A stretch of DNA of 64,000 nucleotides from Phytoseiulus persimilis (GCA_037576195.1 CM075102.1:50836745-50900744), one strand, 5' to 3'. Shown: positions 35,554-46,965, counted from the first letter of the stretch. Notes: a model not told the origin generated them from the letters alone. A program made the numbers and translations.

Positions 35554-37450
35554 CTAACGGTACACGCGATCGGATATCACGGAGTTAGCAGGCGATTTTG
35601 AGGGACACTTCAGAGACGACCGTTTGCCTAGTGACAATTCTACTGTGTGACCTGCGGGACAAATGAGCGCAACTCCGAGGGCTTCGGTTCGATCAGAATA
35701 ATAGCGACTTGCCACTCGGCTCCCGCAGCGAGAACAGAATTTCACCAAATCCAGTATCTGCTGCCGACTTATCACGAAGTCTCCGTCGACACAAGGAAAA
35801 TCAATATCACCGTGATGAGGGGGTATAGTGGCGGCGGGATACTCGTCGAGGATTTCTTCCTTGATACACGGCTTAATATCAATGTCCGGAATCTCTGGTG
35901 CTGCTGGCCCCAGAACACGCGTTCCCATTGATATTGCGTTGTGGTCGTCTTCGTCGACATCCGGTACAATTTTTTCTTCCATTCCCAAAATGCATTCAGG
36001 CTCTGGATCCATGCTCGGCTCTTGAGAACTTTCAGGGCTGACGGGACTGATCCCAGAAGCCGTGAATGCGTGGCCTTCATCTGAAGTGCGTTCAAGTATG
36101 GCCTCCGGGAATGTGACCCCCACGAGTCGCGGAGTCGCACTATCCGTCTGAATCTGTGGTTCCGCGTCAACCCCTGCTGCGGTGATCGTCATCGGCAGCA
36201 GCCTCGGAGACGTTTCGGTTAGAAGAACGAGCCTCTTTCTGTCATCGCTGAGAACCTGGTCGCCTAACACTCGCGAATCGTGCGAGTTCGGCAAAACCAC
36301 CGGTGGCGGCGGCGGCTTTTCCGTCGACCGCATCTTGCTCTCAACAATGGAGGGGTTCGGGATTCGCGGCTGGCTATTCTGTAAGAAGGGATTTCACTGA
36401 AAACCTCGTTTCTTGAACCGTTATCGAGCCCCGCAACCATCAATTGCCATTCCAGGAGAAATCCGGTATTCGTCAATGCTGAGAATCTTGACCACGGTCG
36501 AGCACTCCCGAAATGAGCTTTCTGAGCCACGGAACGCTTCCAACCAATATTCGGAATAAGACCAGTGCAATTCGTCTGCGGGGAACGGACTGCTCGACGA
36601 AGATGGTCGAAGAGGCCAACACGCACCCGATCGAGGTAATGATTATGAGCAGGGTAGATGTCTCGGATGTAGAGCCTTTGTCCGTCCCTGGTGAGCCTGA
36701 GCTTGATGTTGAAAGGACAGTTCCTGACTTCCTGATTGGCGGTTGATGTTGAGGAAGATGATCGACAGAAACGTCGACCTCCTTTCGTGCACGAGTAATA
36801 GATATCCGCGAACATCAGATCAAGGTTATACTCCCGCACTGTTCCGCCCATATTGTTGACGGCCGGATAAAGCTTCCTCGACGACCGTATGTACAGGTGA
36901 ACCCCTTTGGCTTTCTGGAACCGATGCATCAGCTCCTGTGGGAGGGTTGACGTATAAGAGAGAGCAGGGCAGGATGAGCGAGCACGGCGTGGTTTCCTTG
37001 CTCGTGTTAGGTAACCATTGTAATCTCACCGTCAGTTCCATGTAGCTGGAGAACGATGCGCCCAAATGGAGACCCGGAAACACGGCCCTGTTTCTGTCGA
37101 TGGGGAACTCACTGTAGCCTCTGCTACCTCTTTTCGGTAGCGTCTGGACCAAGGTGATACCGGGAGTCTTGTTTGCGATAGCCAACAGCTGAATCTGCGA
37201 TCCCTATGGAGAAGCTCTGCTGCTCACGCTTTTCGAATTCATTCCTCCAGAAACTCTCGCGCAAATGGAGCGCGAGTATGAAGTCGCAGACAAGGGAAGT
37301 CAGATATATCACCTTTTCGTTCGGCTGTCCCGTTATCTTCGCCGTGGTGAGAACGGAGCTTTTGTCTTTCGGTGTCGACTCCGATGCCGCAGGTTCTATT
37401 TTTCTTGAAACCAACAACAATGGTCGTCGGAGCACTCGAGACCCTTCCAT
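35554..37450 (-). CDS. ZSWIM3-like N-terminal-domain protein with zinc-ribbon-like C-terminus (4 exons, 476 aa)
   Basis: Exons: 37450-37313, 37188-37030, 36935-36627, 36378-35554; all phase 0, GT-AG. Residues about 90-200 (SFSSYMELTELMHRFQKAKG, GGTVREYNLD, IYYSC, NCPFNIKLRL, LYIRDIYPAHNH) follow the N-terminal domain of ZSWIM3/ZSWIM1-type proteins, itself related to the FAR1-like DNA-binding part of Mutator-family transposases. No transposase or SWIM domain follows. Instead there is a 200-residue acidic, Pro/Ser-rich linker (with VLPNSHDSRVLGDQ, DVDEDDHN, KPCIKEEILDEYP) and a C-terminal CSRCGS...CPAGHT module that looks like a zinc ribbon. The KxEE patches resemble sumoylation sites. Probably a nuclear DNA-binding protein derived from a transposon; function unknown. 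Confidence 0.75.
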
Positions 37451-37788
37451 CTCTATCCGACTAAAACAATTTCAAAAATAGAGCAGCTGTTTCAGAGATC
37501 GTATTTCAGTTCCTCAAGATTCATGTGACGGAGATGTTCCGTCCGGAATTCCATTATCCACGGCACTGACACGATTGTGAGGTTCCGGTTTCGACAAGGC
37601 ACTCCGCAATGTCGTAGGGTTCTGACTCGATCGCGACGGAGCACATTCGGAATCGCTCGCGCGCTCCGCTACACCACTCGGCTTATGCTACCTCAGAAAC
37701 AACCGGGGCATCCCCAAACATCGTTCTCACCTAGCTTAAGCTGAGCACAACAGGAATCATCCCAAGGTTCTCTGGCTCAGCACAGGAA

Positions 37789-38223
37789 ATGCACTGTAGC
37801 TTTCGAGGGGAGCGAAAGAGATCTTACACACCAACACGCTGTAAGCCGGGGTTCGGGCTCTCTTGGCTCGTTCAGAGTAAAACGACGTATGTCCGTGAGA
37901 GGAGCACTATTGGGTTACGCGCCCGCGCTCAGAGAACCGAAGCCCTCCTCCTCGACTGCTTACATCGCTGCTCTGCACTTTCACCGCCTCAGCTCAGCAA
38001 TAGCGATGACTTCAACCTCAAAATTAAGGCAGCAAAGTCGAATCCACCATCCGTCGGTTTGGATTGCAGTCAAGGGACGACGTCATCTTCCTCGAAAACT
38101 AAAGGCAGAGGAGGGAGTCTGCAGCGGAAATCTAAAAGTCCAAAGCCCAGCCCGCGACTCGATAGCGACGCCACAACCTCGCGATTCAGATCGGAGGCTT
38201 CGATCGGTAGCCTTATCGTTTGA
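37789..38223 (+). CDS. Candidate ORF or exon, Ser/Lys-rich, 144 aa
   Basis: Plus-strand frame ending at TGA 38223. Its last 75 codons (LSNSDDFNLKIKAAKSNPPS... to SEASIGSLIV) look like a low-complexity Ser/Lys protein tail and are preceded by a plausible acceptor (CCGCCTCAG ending near 37995). A second plus-strand frame, 37889-38587 (232 codons), overlaps it. No family recognised; at most one of the two can be real. Confidence 0.25.
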   Translation: MHCSFRGERKRSYTPTRCKPGFGLSWLVQSKTTYVRERSTIGLRARAQRTEALLLDCLHRCSALSPPQLSNSDDFNLKIKAAKSNPPSVGLDCSQGTTSSSSKTKGRGGSLQRKSKSPKPSPRLDSDATTSRFRSEASIGSLIV

Positions 38224-39098
38224 GTGCACTAATCTACAGATTATTCAACTAGTCCGAGCTCGTCCGATTCTTTCGAAGTTTTTTTTTATTGTTCTCATCG
38301 TTGTTCCAGCGGAACCTATTTATCCCATTCTTAAGCGATGGGTCATTCGAATTCCCTTGAAGGATCCCTCTGATCTGTTGACTTCGCAATTGACATTGAA
38401 TATTTGTCACACGGAACATAATCCGAGAAACTCGATTGGGATTGACAGAACCCTACATGAGGAAGTTTACATTGAAAGTGAAAATCCGGTCTCATTGGAA
38501 CGATGCGTACTGATAACAAAAGCGGAGATGCATTTTGGTCTTTCGGCGTCACCCTCGATGGATGAGTCCAAATTGACTCATCCATAACGTCGTCGCGGAT
38601 GGTCGAATCGCGACCCAGACATGAAAACGAGCGATCAACCAACCGACACCCCATCAAATCAGTCCTCCGTTGGGACTGCTCTCGATGCTGAAAATGTTCA
38701 GTGATGCGGTGGATGCCTATAATGGCGATAATCTTTTCCTGCCATTATCAGCTTCTCTGGAGCTCAGCAATATTGGAGGGGAGCGAGTCTGGTCTATTGG
38801 AAGCAGTGCGCGAATTCGAAAATGCGACAGGATTGGCAGGACGCTAGCATATTTGCATTTTGATTCCAAAATCGATTCTTCCCTCGGTCGAAGTTAGAAG
38901 CTTGCGCTCAGATTCATTATAACAGACTCCAGACGGCTGAGCTGAAACGAACGAAAACTGTCAGCATGCCGTTCTGGAATTGCCATCCTCTCGAAAAAAA
39001 AACAGCTCCTAACTTGTAGTAGCGGATGCTTCAACCGAACGGCGAAAGGATAACTCACCCGTGTGCTCAAACTCTCTATGGTGTCTGAGCGTTGAATT

Positions 39099-40565
39099 TC
39101 ACACATCTTCGCCAGCGAGTATCTGGTTCGTTGAAGAAGTTGATATCACCGGAGCTCCGACAGAAGTCTCCGTCGCGCAGATCGCTTGGAGGTGACGCTC
39201 AATGTTATCCATGGAATTCAGCATTCTGCCGAGCATCTCCTGATTCGCAAGTCGGGCGCTTTTCTCCTCAGCAAGTTCTTGCTCTTGTCTGAATCGAGTT
39301 TCACGAGATCAATGAGGAACGAGAACCTTCTCTGTATGAGCATCTGCTATCACTGACTTTCTGCGCGCTAGTACCTTCGAACTGTGGTCTCGACATGCTC
39401 CATCCGTCTCACGAAATGAATGAGATGCTCTTCGACTCTGCGCATCCTCAAGTGCTGGATTTCTTTCTCCTGTCTTTTTCTTGTTATGTAACCCCTCCAC
39501 GCAGCCTGAATCCTTGTGGCGCTCTTATGCAGGAATTCACGACGGGCCTTTAATCTGAGAGTTTTCGCCCAATCATTCTTCGATTCTGACGGGGTTTCAG
39601 ATTTGTTCGCCGTTTTTCAAGACCGGATCCCGAGTCATGCGAGAATTTTCTTCCAAGGAATCCAGTGATCAGACATTGACGTGTTTCCCTGTTCTCCAAC
39701 ATCGCCAATGGTTGTTCGATCACGCCGGTTCGCCTCACCTTTCGATCTCTCCTTTATCCTTCTCTTTCCTATAGAGTGCTGTGGTTCGATGAGGCTGGAC
39801 AGTCGCCGTTTTGGTCACTTTCCTAGGCACGGAATAAGACGATGAACGCGAGACCCGGCTGGATCCGGATCGGTTGTCGTTAGCTTGCGTCCTCCTAATG
39901 GAAAGGAATTGAGAATCAGGAGGTGACAGAGTCGGAGTTGAGAAATTCACTCTTGGATGGCTGATCAAGACTCACGCGACAATTTGCGATGAACTCATGA
40001 CGTGATTGCTTGGAGTTGGTATGACACGATTTGATGAAGGATGGGTCGGTGGCAAATCCGGCACTGACCTTGTCATGATGTTATCGCGTCGAGATCTGTG
40101 ACTGGAACCAGTGGAACTTTTGCTGTAACATGGTTAGAAGAATGAGGAACAACGCGAACGGCTCGATTTTTTCCTACTGAATTTTGCTCTCCTGATCGCC
40201 GTCGGCATGGAAGTCCGAAACGAATGCGACCGTCGTTCGCGAACGAGATGCGGAAAGCCCACCGTGTACGGGAAGAAAAAAATCAATCGTCGAATCTTCC
40301 ATGCGAAGCTCACTTGGTCGACAGTTCGGTGCAAACATCTTTTCTCGAAAGAATCTGAATGAGTGCTTTCCTCTAGAAGGCTCTGGCTCATTTTATCTCC
40401 CCATTGTCTCCCTCCGGAGGTCCTCTCTGCTCCACCCAGTCTGCCCACGGCGCTGCGCGGTCTCCGAGTTGACAGTGGTGACATTTCATGTAACAATTGC
40501 TCTTTGTGTTGACGTTGCATGGCCAATACTCGAGAAATTCGATCTTCGAGCTCATCGTCGGGCTC
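39099..40565 (-). CDS. CEP97-like centrosomal protein, IQ/coiled-coil C-terminal part (5 exons seen)
   Basis: CEP97 partners CP110 to cap centrioles and limit cilium growth. Exons: 40565-40314, 40122-39976, 39894-39739, 39554-39375, 39288-39099 (stop TGA). Exon 1 (DELEDRISRVLAMQRQHKEQ then LLHEMSP) aligns with the CEP97 segment after its LRRs. Exons 2-3 are Ser/Arg-rich linker. Exon 4 has an IQ motif (SATRIQAAWRGYITRKR) followed by LRMRRVEEHLIHFVRRMEHV, and exon 5 a coiled coil (RQEQELAEEKSARLANQEML), in the same order as CEP97. Exons 2-5 join in phase; exon 1 to exon 2 does not (phase 0 against 2), so a small exon, perhaps a 14-nt one between 40122 and 40314, or another donor is missing. Exon 1 has a strong acceptor (TTTTTCTTTTTCAG), so upstream exons must exist, but no LRR coding was found. 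Confidence 0.68.
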
Positions 40566-43265
40566 CTGAAAAAGAAAAATTACTGGAATTATGATACGTT
40601 GCTCCGTGAGCAAGGCTGAGATTCTCGAGTTTTCTCATGAGTCGAACGATCGTAGACTCAGTCACTGCCACTCGATGCTCGCAGGGAACTTTCAGTGAAA
40701 ATGATGCTGAATATTCCCTCATGATGTGACGATTTTCTCTCACGCGACGATCTGGCCTTGCCTCTCGACTGTTAGACAAAGCTTTGACTACCGCTCCCTA
40801 CGGCTGGCAGATAGAGCCACCAAAAAATAACAGCTTCCGCTTATCCCTTGTATATTTCGTCCTATCAGTACGATCATTTGACACCCAACGTGCCAGCGAA
40901 CAAGCACACGGATTGCACCGCACGCGGCAACCGTTTGCCGGTGATTGAGAATCCTCGAGCAGTTGTTCGCTATTTGCTAGCTATTGGAACTTTTCGCCCC
41001 ATGCCTGAGAGGATCGATGACCACGTTGTCCTCGATCACTGACCCCACAGTTATGGCATGTATTTTTCGCCGAGGGAAATATCTCGTTGTTCTTCTACTG
41101 AATTCTTGATGAGCTCAGTCCAACGGCTCTAGAAGCTTAACGATCCCGAGCCAGCTGGGGATTACATGGCTTTCTGAGCTCTAGTTTTTCAACATAGTGC
41201 TTGTAAATATAAGCTGGGCTCCTAAGAGTGTGTGCGGTACCTTGAAGACATCGCAACGGCTGGGCCAAAAAGCGAGCATTTCCCTCTTGAGAGCGATGAT
41301 TTTCTTATCAGCCATGGGTGCGCCTCATCGGAGTAGATTTGACCAGTGAAAACGGGGAGGTGTTCGTACGTGAGACATCTTCGTAGAAGGACAATCGGAG
41401 ACTCTGTCTGAGACACTCAACACGCTGTTCGAGCCCGTCCCGGGGAGTGAAACTGAGATTTGAATAAGGTTCGCAATCACATGCGCTCTCTAGAGTCTCC
41501 TCCGTTCGATTACGCTTCAGCCAGCCAGGCGAAATACAGACACACGGGCGGTTCCCATTTTCTGAGAGTCATGCGATGGAACAGCCACGGAGCAAATTGT
41601 TGCGCACAAAATCCTGAACAAACTAATCCACATCTGTCATGATATGAGCAGCATCGCCGGCTACGATGGAGTCAGCGGAGACTCTTGTTGTTCCGAACCC
41701 GCTGGTTCGGGGAACTAGCACGCGGCTGTGCCGTTGCTAAGGAAACTTGAAACACCTCGTTCGGGCTCACTCTCTCCCGCAAAGTAACTTGGACCGCGGC
41801 GCACATGAAGAAGTGAGCGAACGACAGTCGAGGGAAAATCAACCAGAAAATATTCAGAATGGTCTCGGCGGATGCTGCTCCGCTTCCGATCATCACATAA
41901 CTGTATCGCAGTCCATCTTCCCACGAGTCATCTACTGCTGAGCCCACTTCCACCACTGGAGTGACCGTTCAGATGAGCACTCGATTACACTTATGGTCGG
42001 AGCATTCGCACCTCCGGAAGTATCTTCTGATTTCGCTGTCAAATGTCATTCGAGAATCCGATTGTCATCGAGGAGCCGACAGAGAAGAGATATTGAATAT
42101 GCAGCAACTTTTTTTATTTCGTTTTGTGAGGTTTTACCAATGCCTATCGTCTGCCTAGACATGGTCGCTTCCCTCAACAGATGATAATTCCAAGTCTCCA
42201 ATCGGTATTCATCTCGTTCCAATCTGCGGGAATCCGATCAAACGATCAAACCCCGGCTTATACCCAACACCCAATGGTCAATATTCGACTCATTCATCGA
42301 GCCGGGGGAATGGGTGGAGAGTTACTCATAACAAAACGAACGGAGCTGGCACATCGCTGTCGGAAAACGGAACCTCGCGGGCATCAACTTCGTCTTGATG
42401 GATAACTTGGCGCAATTCGTGTTCCCTTAGGACGGACGACTTATTTAAATACAACAGTTGGATGATCGCTATATTTAACGTGTGTGTTCTACCGGCGCAG
42501 AGTAGACTTTCCAGAGCTCCCAGATACAGTTTCAACAAAAATCTTGTAGTCAGCGACGTTGCAGCTGTTTCTTGAGCGAGTTGGCAAGAAACGCATACAC
42601 CATTTGGTTCCCATCTCTTCCTTGTGCCCCGTCTGAACGTTCTCCTCTGTACTCTCACGATTTATATAGGTCCTATCAGCTATTGATGTTGATTGATTGG
42701 TCAGTGCACTACCGAAAAACCTAAGACACGTAGGCGGGGTGCGACAAAATGCCAAACCGGGAATCGTCGCTGTTTGGATAAACGCGACCAGGAACAGACT
42801 CTTCGAAACTTCGGATTCTGAGACGAAATGCACGAAGAATTTACGCGGAAAGTTGCGTCTCTTGAACTTCACCGCTGACGAGCCTTCACAATGACATGGG
42901 AAACACTGACAACGAACAGACTCATCAATGCGCTGAGTAGAATCGAGTACTCATGGTTTCGAGCTCTCTTGGTTCTGTTTTGGTGGACCGTGCTTCAGGC
43001 AAGGATGGTGGCGGTGGACTCCTGAATGTCCCACGGAGCCCATATGTCGCGAAGAGGCGCGAAGCTGGTTCCACTCAACGCAAAAGCGCAGCAACGTGTT
43101 TCCCATCAGTTAAGTATTCATCCAGGGAAGCTTGATGCAGCGAGATGGTCACATTGCGGTTGAAAATCACGAACTTCGTCAACATCAGCTGCGAAATGTA
43201 CAAAGAAGTACGCATATATAATCATCTGATATTGGAACTCAAGTTTGATGCTGATGTTACCGCTG
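40566..43265. other. Region upstream of CEP97-like exons; 5' exons not found
   Basis: A possible short start exon on the minus strand (MADKKIIALKREMLAFWPSR..., about 41316-41242, followed by a GTACCG donor) could belong to the CEP97-like gene but cannot be joined with confidence. Other short frames have no recognised motif. No LRR codons were found. Confidence 0.35.
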
Positions 43266-44498
43266 TTAGCTGTTATCGACAATCACGTCTTGATATCTGG
43301 GTGGAGCTTCACCGGGCGAGGGACTAGCAACTGGCCCACTTTTCAGCAGAGGCTTTCCAGTGAGGTCTTCCGCAGAGTTTTTCTTGTCCGCCACCACGGG
43401 AGTGATTCGAAATAACTCGATCTTCATATGGTCACATATCTGACTGCAGAGCGCGTTTGCGTAGAGTAACAAGTCTGTGGTCGTGTATACGAGGCCGACC
43501 CAGAGCAGGAGTCGCTCTGCCACGGGGAAGTCTAGATACTGGTTGAAGAAAATCACGAGCGGTGTGAGTAGTGTCGAGTCCCACGTGTGGAGCTCGGAAT
43601 GCGTCATGTGAGCCACTATGAGGCGAAATGTCATCTTCACCGCTACCAGGCCGAAAGTCATCAGGAACAGGCAAGGATAGTGTTGCATCAGTGCCGGGGA
43701 CTTGTAGTACATTACGATAGCGGGCACAATCGTGAGCAACGACGGCGCCAGGGGAGACAGAGCCGAGCCTTCGCACACGCTCGGAGTCTGCGATGACAAA
43801 GAGACCCGCAAATAGCTGGTCAAAGCAATAGCGGCACCGGTTATACAACTTAGGAAGGGGATGTAGCGAGCCTCGAAAAACAGCACCTTCGCGCCCCACA
43901 CGTCTTGTCCGAATATGGCGGTAATGAGGTGAACCAGCATTACGGAAAATTGGGCTTCAGTGACGTCAAACTTCCCGAACCGTAAGGTACCCGTCACGAA
44001 CGTCTGCCAATGTGCGCAGTAGAATAAGTACATTGCAAAAAGACACTGAATTATCATTATATTGGGCCAAGATCCCAACTTGACAGCCACAGCAACGCCG
44101 AGCGCGACGAAAATTGTAGATATGGCATCGCATCCATGATCGAACAATTCGCCCAGAGGTGAGCTTGAAGCGGTGCGTCGCGCTTGCTTTCCGTCGCAAG
44201 CATCCAGAGTCTGGTAGACGAATAGGCCGACAGCGCACGCGATGAAGAATACTGGATGAACATCCGTACGCGCATCGGGGGCCAATATCACCAACAATAG
44301 GCACGTGACCACGTTGACGATCAATCCCAGAATCGTCATGAGATTCGGGGCCAGCCACTCAGGCAACTGCAGGACCACCCATTCCCAGAACGGTTGCATG
44401 TAGGGATCCAAGAATGATTTCCCTGTTGCACGATATTGATGCTGCTGCAGTCGTTTCAGCTGCTCAATGGACAAAGGTTCGAGTGGAGGCCGTATCAT
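43266..44498 (-). CDS. CEPT1: Choline/ethanolamine phosphotransferase (intronless, 410 aa)
   Basis: Final step of the Kennedy pathway: transfers phosphocholine or phosphoethanolamine from the CDP-alcohol to diacylglycerol in ER/nuclear membranes. The CDP-alcohol phosphotransferase signature D-x2-DG-x2-AR-x8-G-x3-D-x3-D is complete: D99, D102, G103, A106, R107, G116, D120, D124, within TLDACDGKQARRTA. The N-terminus (PLSIEQLKRLQQHQYRATGK) and the hydrophobic spans match CEPT1/CHPT1, whose human form is 416 aa. ATG at 44498-44496 gives the full family start; the C-terminal tail after about residue 365 is hydrophilic and variable. A single exon, unlike most genes here, so retroposition or intron loss is possible. 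Head to head with POLR1E. Confidence 0.97.
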   Translation of the reverse strand: MIRPPLEPLSIEQLKRLQQHQYRATGKSFLDPYMQPFWEWVVLQLPEWLAPNLMTILGLIVNVVTCLLLVILAPDARTDVHPVFFIACAVGLFVYQTLDACDGKQARRTASSSPLGELFDHGCDAISTIFVALGVAVAVKLGSWPNIMIIQCLFAMYLFYCAHWQTFVTGTLRFGKFDVTEAQFSVMLVHLITAIFGQDVWGAKVLFFEARYIPFLSCITGAAIALTSYLRVSLSSQTPSVCEGSALSPLAPSLLTIVPAIVMYYKSPALMQHYPCLFLMTFGLVAVKMTFRLIVAHMTHSELHTWDSTLLTPLVIFFNQYLDFPVAERLLLWVGLVYTTTDLLLYANALCSQICDHMKIELFRITPVVADKKNSAEDLTGKPLLKSGPVASPSPGEAPPRYQDVIVDNS

Positions 44499-45631
44499 CG
44501 TGTCCGATGTTGGTAGATGTTGTCGATGTTCTTGTTGTCCTCGCTGTTAGAGTCGTCTCCGCCGATGTCGCTTTCGGAGCCCTAGGTTTCGTTACGACTC
44601 CTGGCTGGGCTGGCTACTTGGACGATGTCTGCTCACTGCTCCCGTTCCTGTTTTCTCACTACAGTAACCGGATGGGAACGAGTCCGTTGTGGCTGGCCAC
44701 GCAGGCACATACGACAAGCGAAGTTGGAGCGGTCCGTCACCCTGTTGTTGCGGTAGCACTGTCGGTTCTCCTCAATATGTTGGGTCAACTCAACATTCCA
44801 AACTCGCTACCCTCCCTGTTGCTTCTTTTTCTCTGCGGCGGCTCTCGTATGTGTGCTGTGGATTCGGCGATGGAAGCGGCGGCGGTGACGGTGGTGGCAG
44901 TAGCAGCAGCACAACCTTCTCGCCCATGTTCCTCCGAAGGAACGAATACGGCCGCAGAACCGACGACAACGGTGCTGGTAACAACGATTACAGCGCCCTC
45001 ACCAATACAATCGCCACCGATGGCTCCTGAGGCGGGTTTCCGAGGTAGATTTTCGGGGTAGAACTCACAAGGCAAACTCGGGGAGATGCATGAGCAGTTT
45101 GCAAATGATTTGCATTCCAAGACTCATCGAGAAGTATCGCCGGAATTTCGGCGGGCTACGACCACATGGCGCTAAAAAATTGTCCTCGGCTGCATCGAGC
45201 CCCTGCTGTATCGGGACCCAGGAAGCTCCGCCCTCCACAAAATAGTCCCTCTGAGTCTATGTACCCGCTTGCTCGGAAATGAAGTCTAACTATTCTTCTA
45301 GGTGTCGATTTTGCCGCACTTAGTTCGTGAAGGTTAGCGTGCGAAACATTCAGCAGAGAGGAGGTCACACTATCTGTCGAGTCCGTAAGTGCCGGGTTTT
45401 CCGTCACTTAGGTGATTATCCGTCGAATTGCGCGAGTCGAAACAATAGGAATCCCAACAACAAAGCAACGTGCGCTCTGAGGGATTCGATATTGTGACTC
45501 GTACCAGTGTTTTCGAAACAAACCTGCATTGTTCAACCACTGATTTCTCGTTCTTCTCCATCACTTCGTCGAAGTGGCCATTTGACGATCCACTTTGTGC
45601 CGATCCAACTAGATACTGATTCCTCTGAGCA
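44499..45631. other. Divergent intergenic region between CEPT1 and POLR1E
   Basis: Probably carries both promoters. Contains a GGCGGTGACGGTGGTGGCAG-type low-complexity stretch (44875-44930). A 215-codon plus-strand open frame (44414-45061) overlaps the CEPT1 start antisense and is Val/Ala/Thr-rich repeat translation, so it is not called. Confidence 0.45.
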
Positions 45632-46961
45632 ATGACAGAAAGCGAGCAGTTGAAATGGAAAATACGGAGGGTTCACTCGGAGAATACAGCCCTGATCGCA
45701 AGCTTCGACTGTGGCCAACTGGTATCAAAAGGCGGCATACCTCTAGATTTGTATTGCAGTAAAATCGAGAAGCAGGTGAGTGACAAAAAGACTCCGAGAG
45801 GTTTCAGTCGAGATGAGCTGATTCCCCAAGGTTTTCAATATGGAGAAACTCATGCACACCGAATAGTTGGCTCATCTTCCACAGAAATATTCAGACACAT
45901 CCGATCACCCAAGTAAACGTACCCATGGCTTCCAGGTATTTGCAAAAGCTTCGAACGGGAAAATGGTACTCTCGGGTCTTGCCTCAATCGACCAGACAAC
46001 GACCTATTTAGCGGTGGAAGACGTAGAAACAGGCGATGTTGAACTTGTGCCGGCACACAAGTTATCCATGAAACGGTGCATCCAGCAGACAGGCTCGAAG
46101 AAGCTCGACAGAACCTACGCCGAGCGATACGAAGATTTCACGAAGAACTTCGGCACGAAGAAGCTTCAGAACATCATCAGAACCCGCGAACGTTTGCAAG
46201 TATCACAAAACAACGCGAAACTGGTGGCGTCAGAGACTGTGAACGAAACCAATGTCTCAGAGAGGGTTGAAAACACATCGTTGCTCGACGAGACCGTGGA
46301 ATTTCCGCGCCGAAATGCCGACTTCAGCTCGGTGAAGAATGTTTACAGCCTGAATGAAGTCTTCTGTCGAGTTGATTATGAATGTTTTGACAATTACGCG
46401 TCAACGAATTGGGCTTTCGAAGTTGTCAACAAGGATAAATTGGTGGAATGGGCAGCGAACGATACCTACTCGAAGTATGTACTGCAACGTTTGGGACAAG
46501 TGTCGAAAGACGAAACCTTGCGGAGAATGCAGTTGAGATGCCTAGCGGCGTACGATATATTCACCTACATTTACAAACTTAAAGTTAAGGAACTTCGTGC
46601 GAGAGACCCCATGCCGCGGGTCGAAGACCCTTATAAAACGCAGATCATGGATGTTTTTTCTCGAGTGATAATGGATGGGAAAGGTCGAGGTCTCAGGACA
46701 ATATCCATGAAGGCCAAAGACAAAATAATAGCTCACTGTTTGTTGGTACAACTCTACTTGGAGGACTTCAGAGTAGATATGACACTGCTACAGAACGATA
46801 TAAAAGCTCCAACAACTCGTATCACGAACGTCGCATGGATGCTGGGATGCCATGTGATACAAGGGAGATCACCTTCAGGTATTTCGACTCGAACCATCGT
46901 TCTGAAGCTGCCTCTTTACGAAAACAAGGGCGATGGACGACGGAGGTCCGGCAAGCGTTAA
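45632..46961 (+). CDS. POLR1E: RNA polymerase I subunit A49 (2 exons, 406 aa)
   Basis: A49/PAF53 forms a TFIIF-like heterodimer with A34.5 on RNA polymerase I and carries a C-terminal tandem winged helix that helps initiation and elongation on rDNA. Exons 45632-45775 and 45885-46961, phase 0, 109-bp intron. The N-terminal dimerisation domain begins in exon 1 (KWKIRRVHSENTALIASFDCG) and continues through FAKASNGKMVLSGLAS and the QTGSKKLDRTYAERYEDFTK block. The winged-helix part includes VLQRLGQVSKDETLRRMQLR, DGKGRGLRTISMKAKDKIIA and LLVQLYLEDFRVDMTLLQND. Length fits human PAF53 (419 aa). The TAA stop (46959-46961) overlaps an AATAAA. Confidence 0.93.
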
Positions 46962-46965
46962 TAAA
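46960..46965 (+). terminator. Polyadenylation signal overlapping the POLR1E stop codon
   Basis: TAATAAA: the stop codon TAA at 46959-46961 shares two bases with AATAAA at 46960-46965. Cleavage 10-30 nt downstream would leave a 3' UTR of only a few tens of bases. Confidence 0.55.

Noticed and set aside
44414-45061. 215-codon plus-strand open frame over the CEPT1 5' end
   Set aside because: Antisense to the CEPT1 N-terminus and then translation of GGC/GTG repeats; Val/Ala/Thr-rich with no domain.
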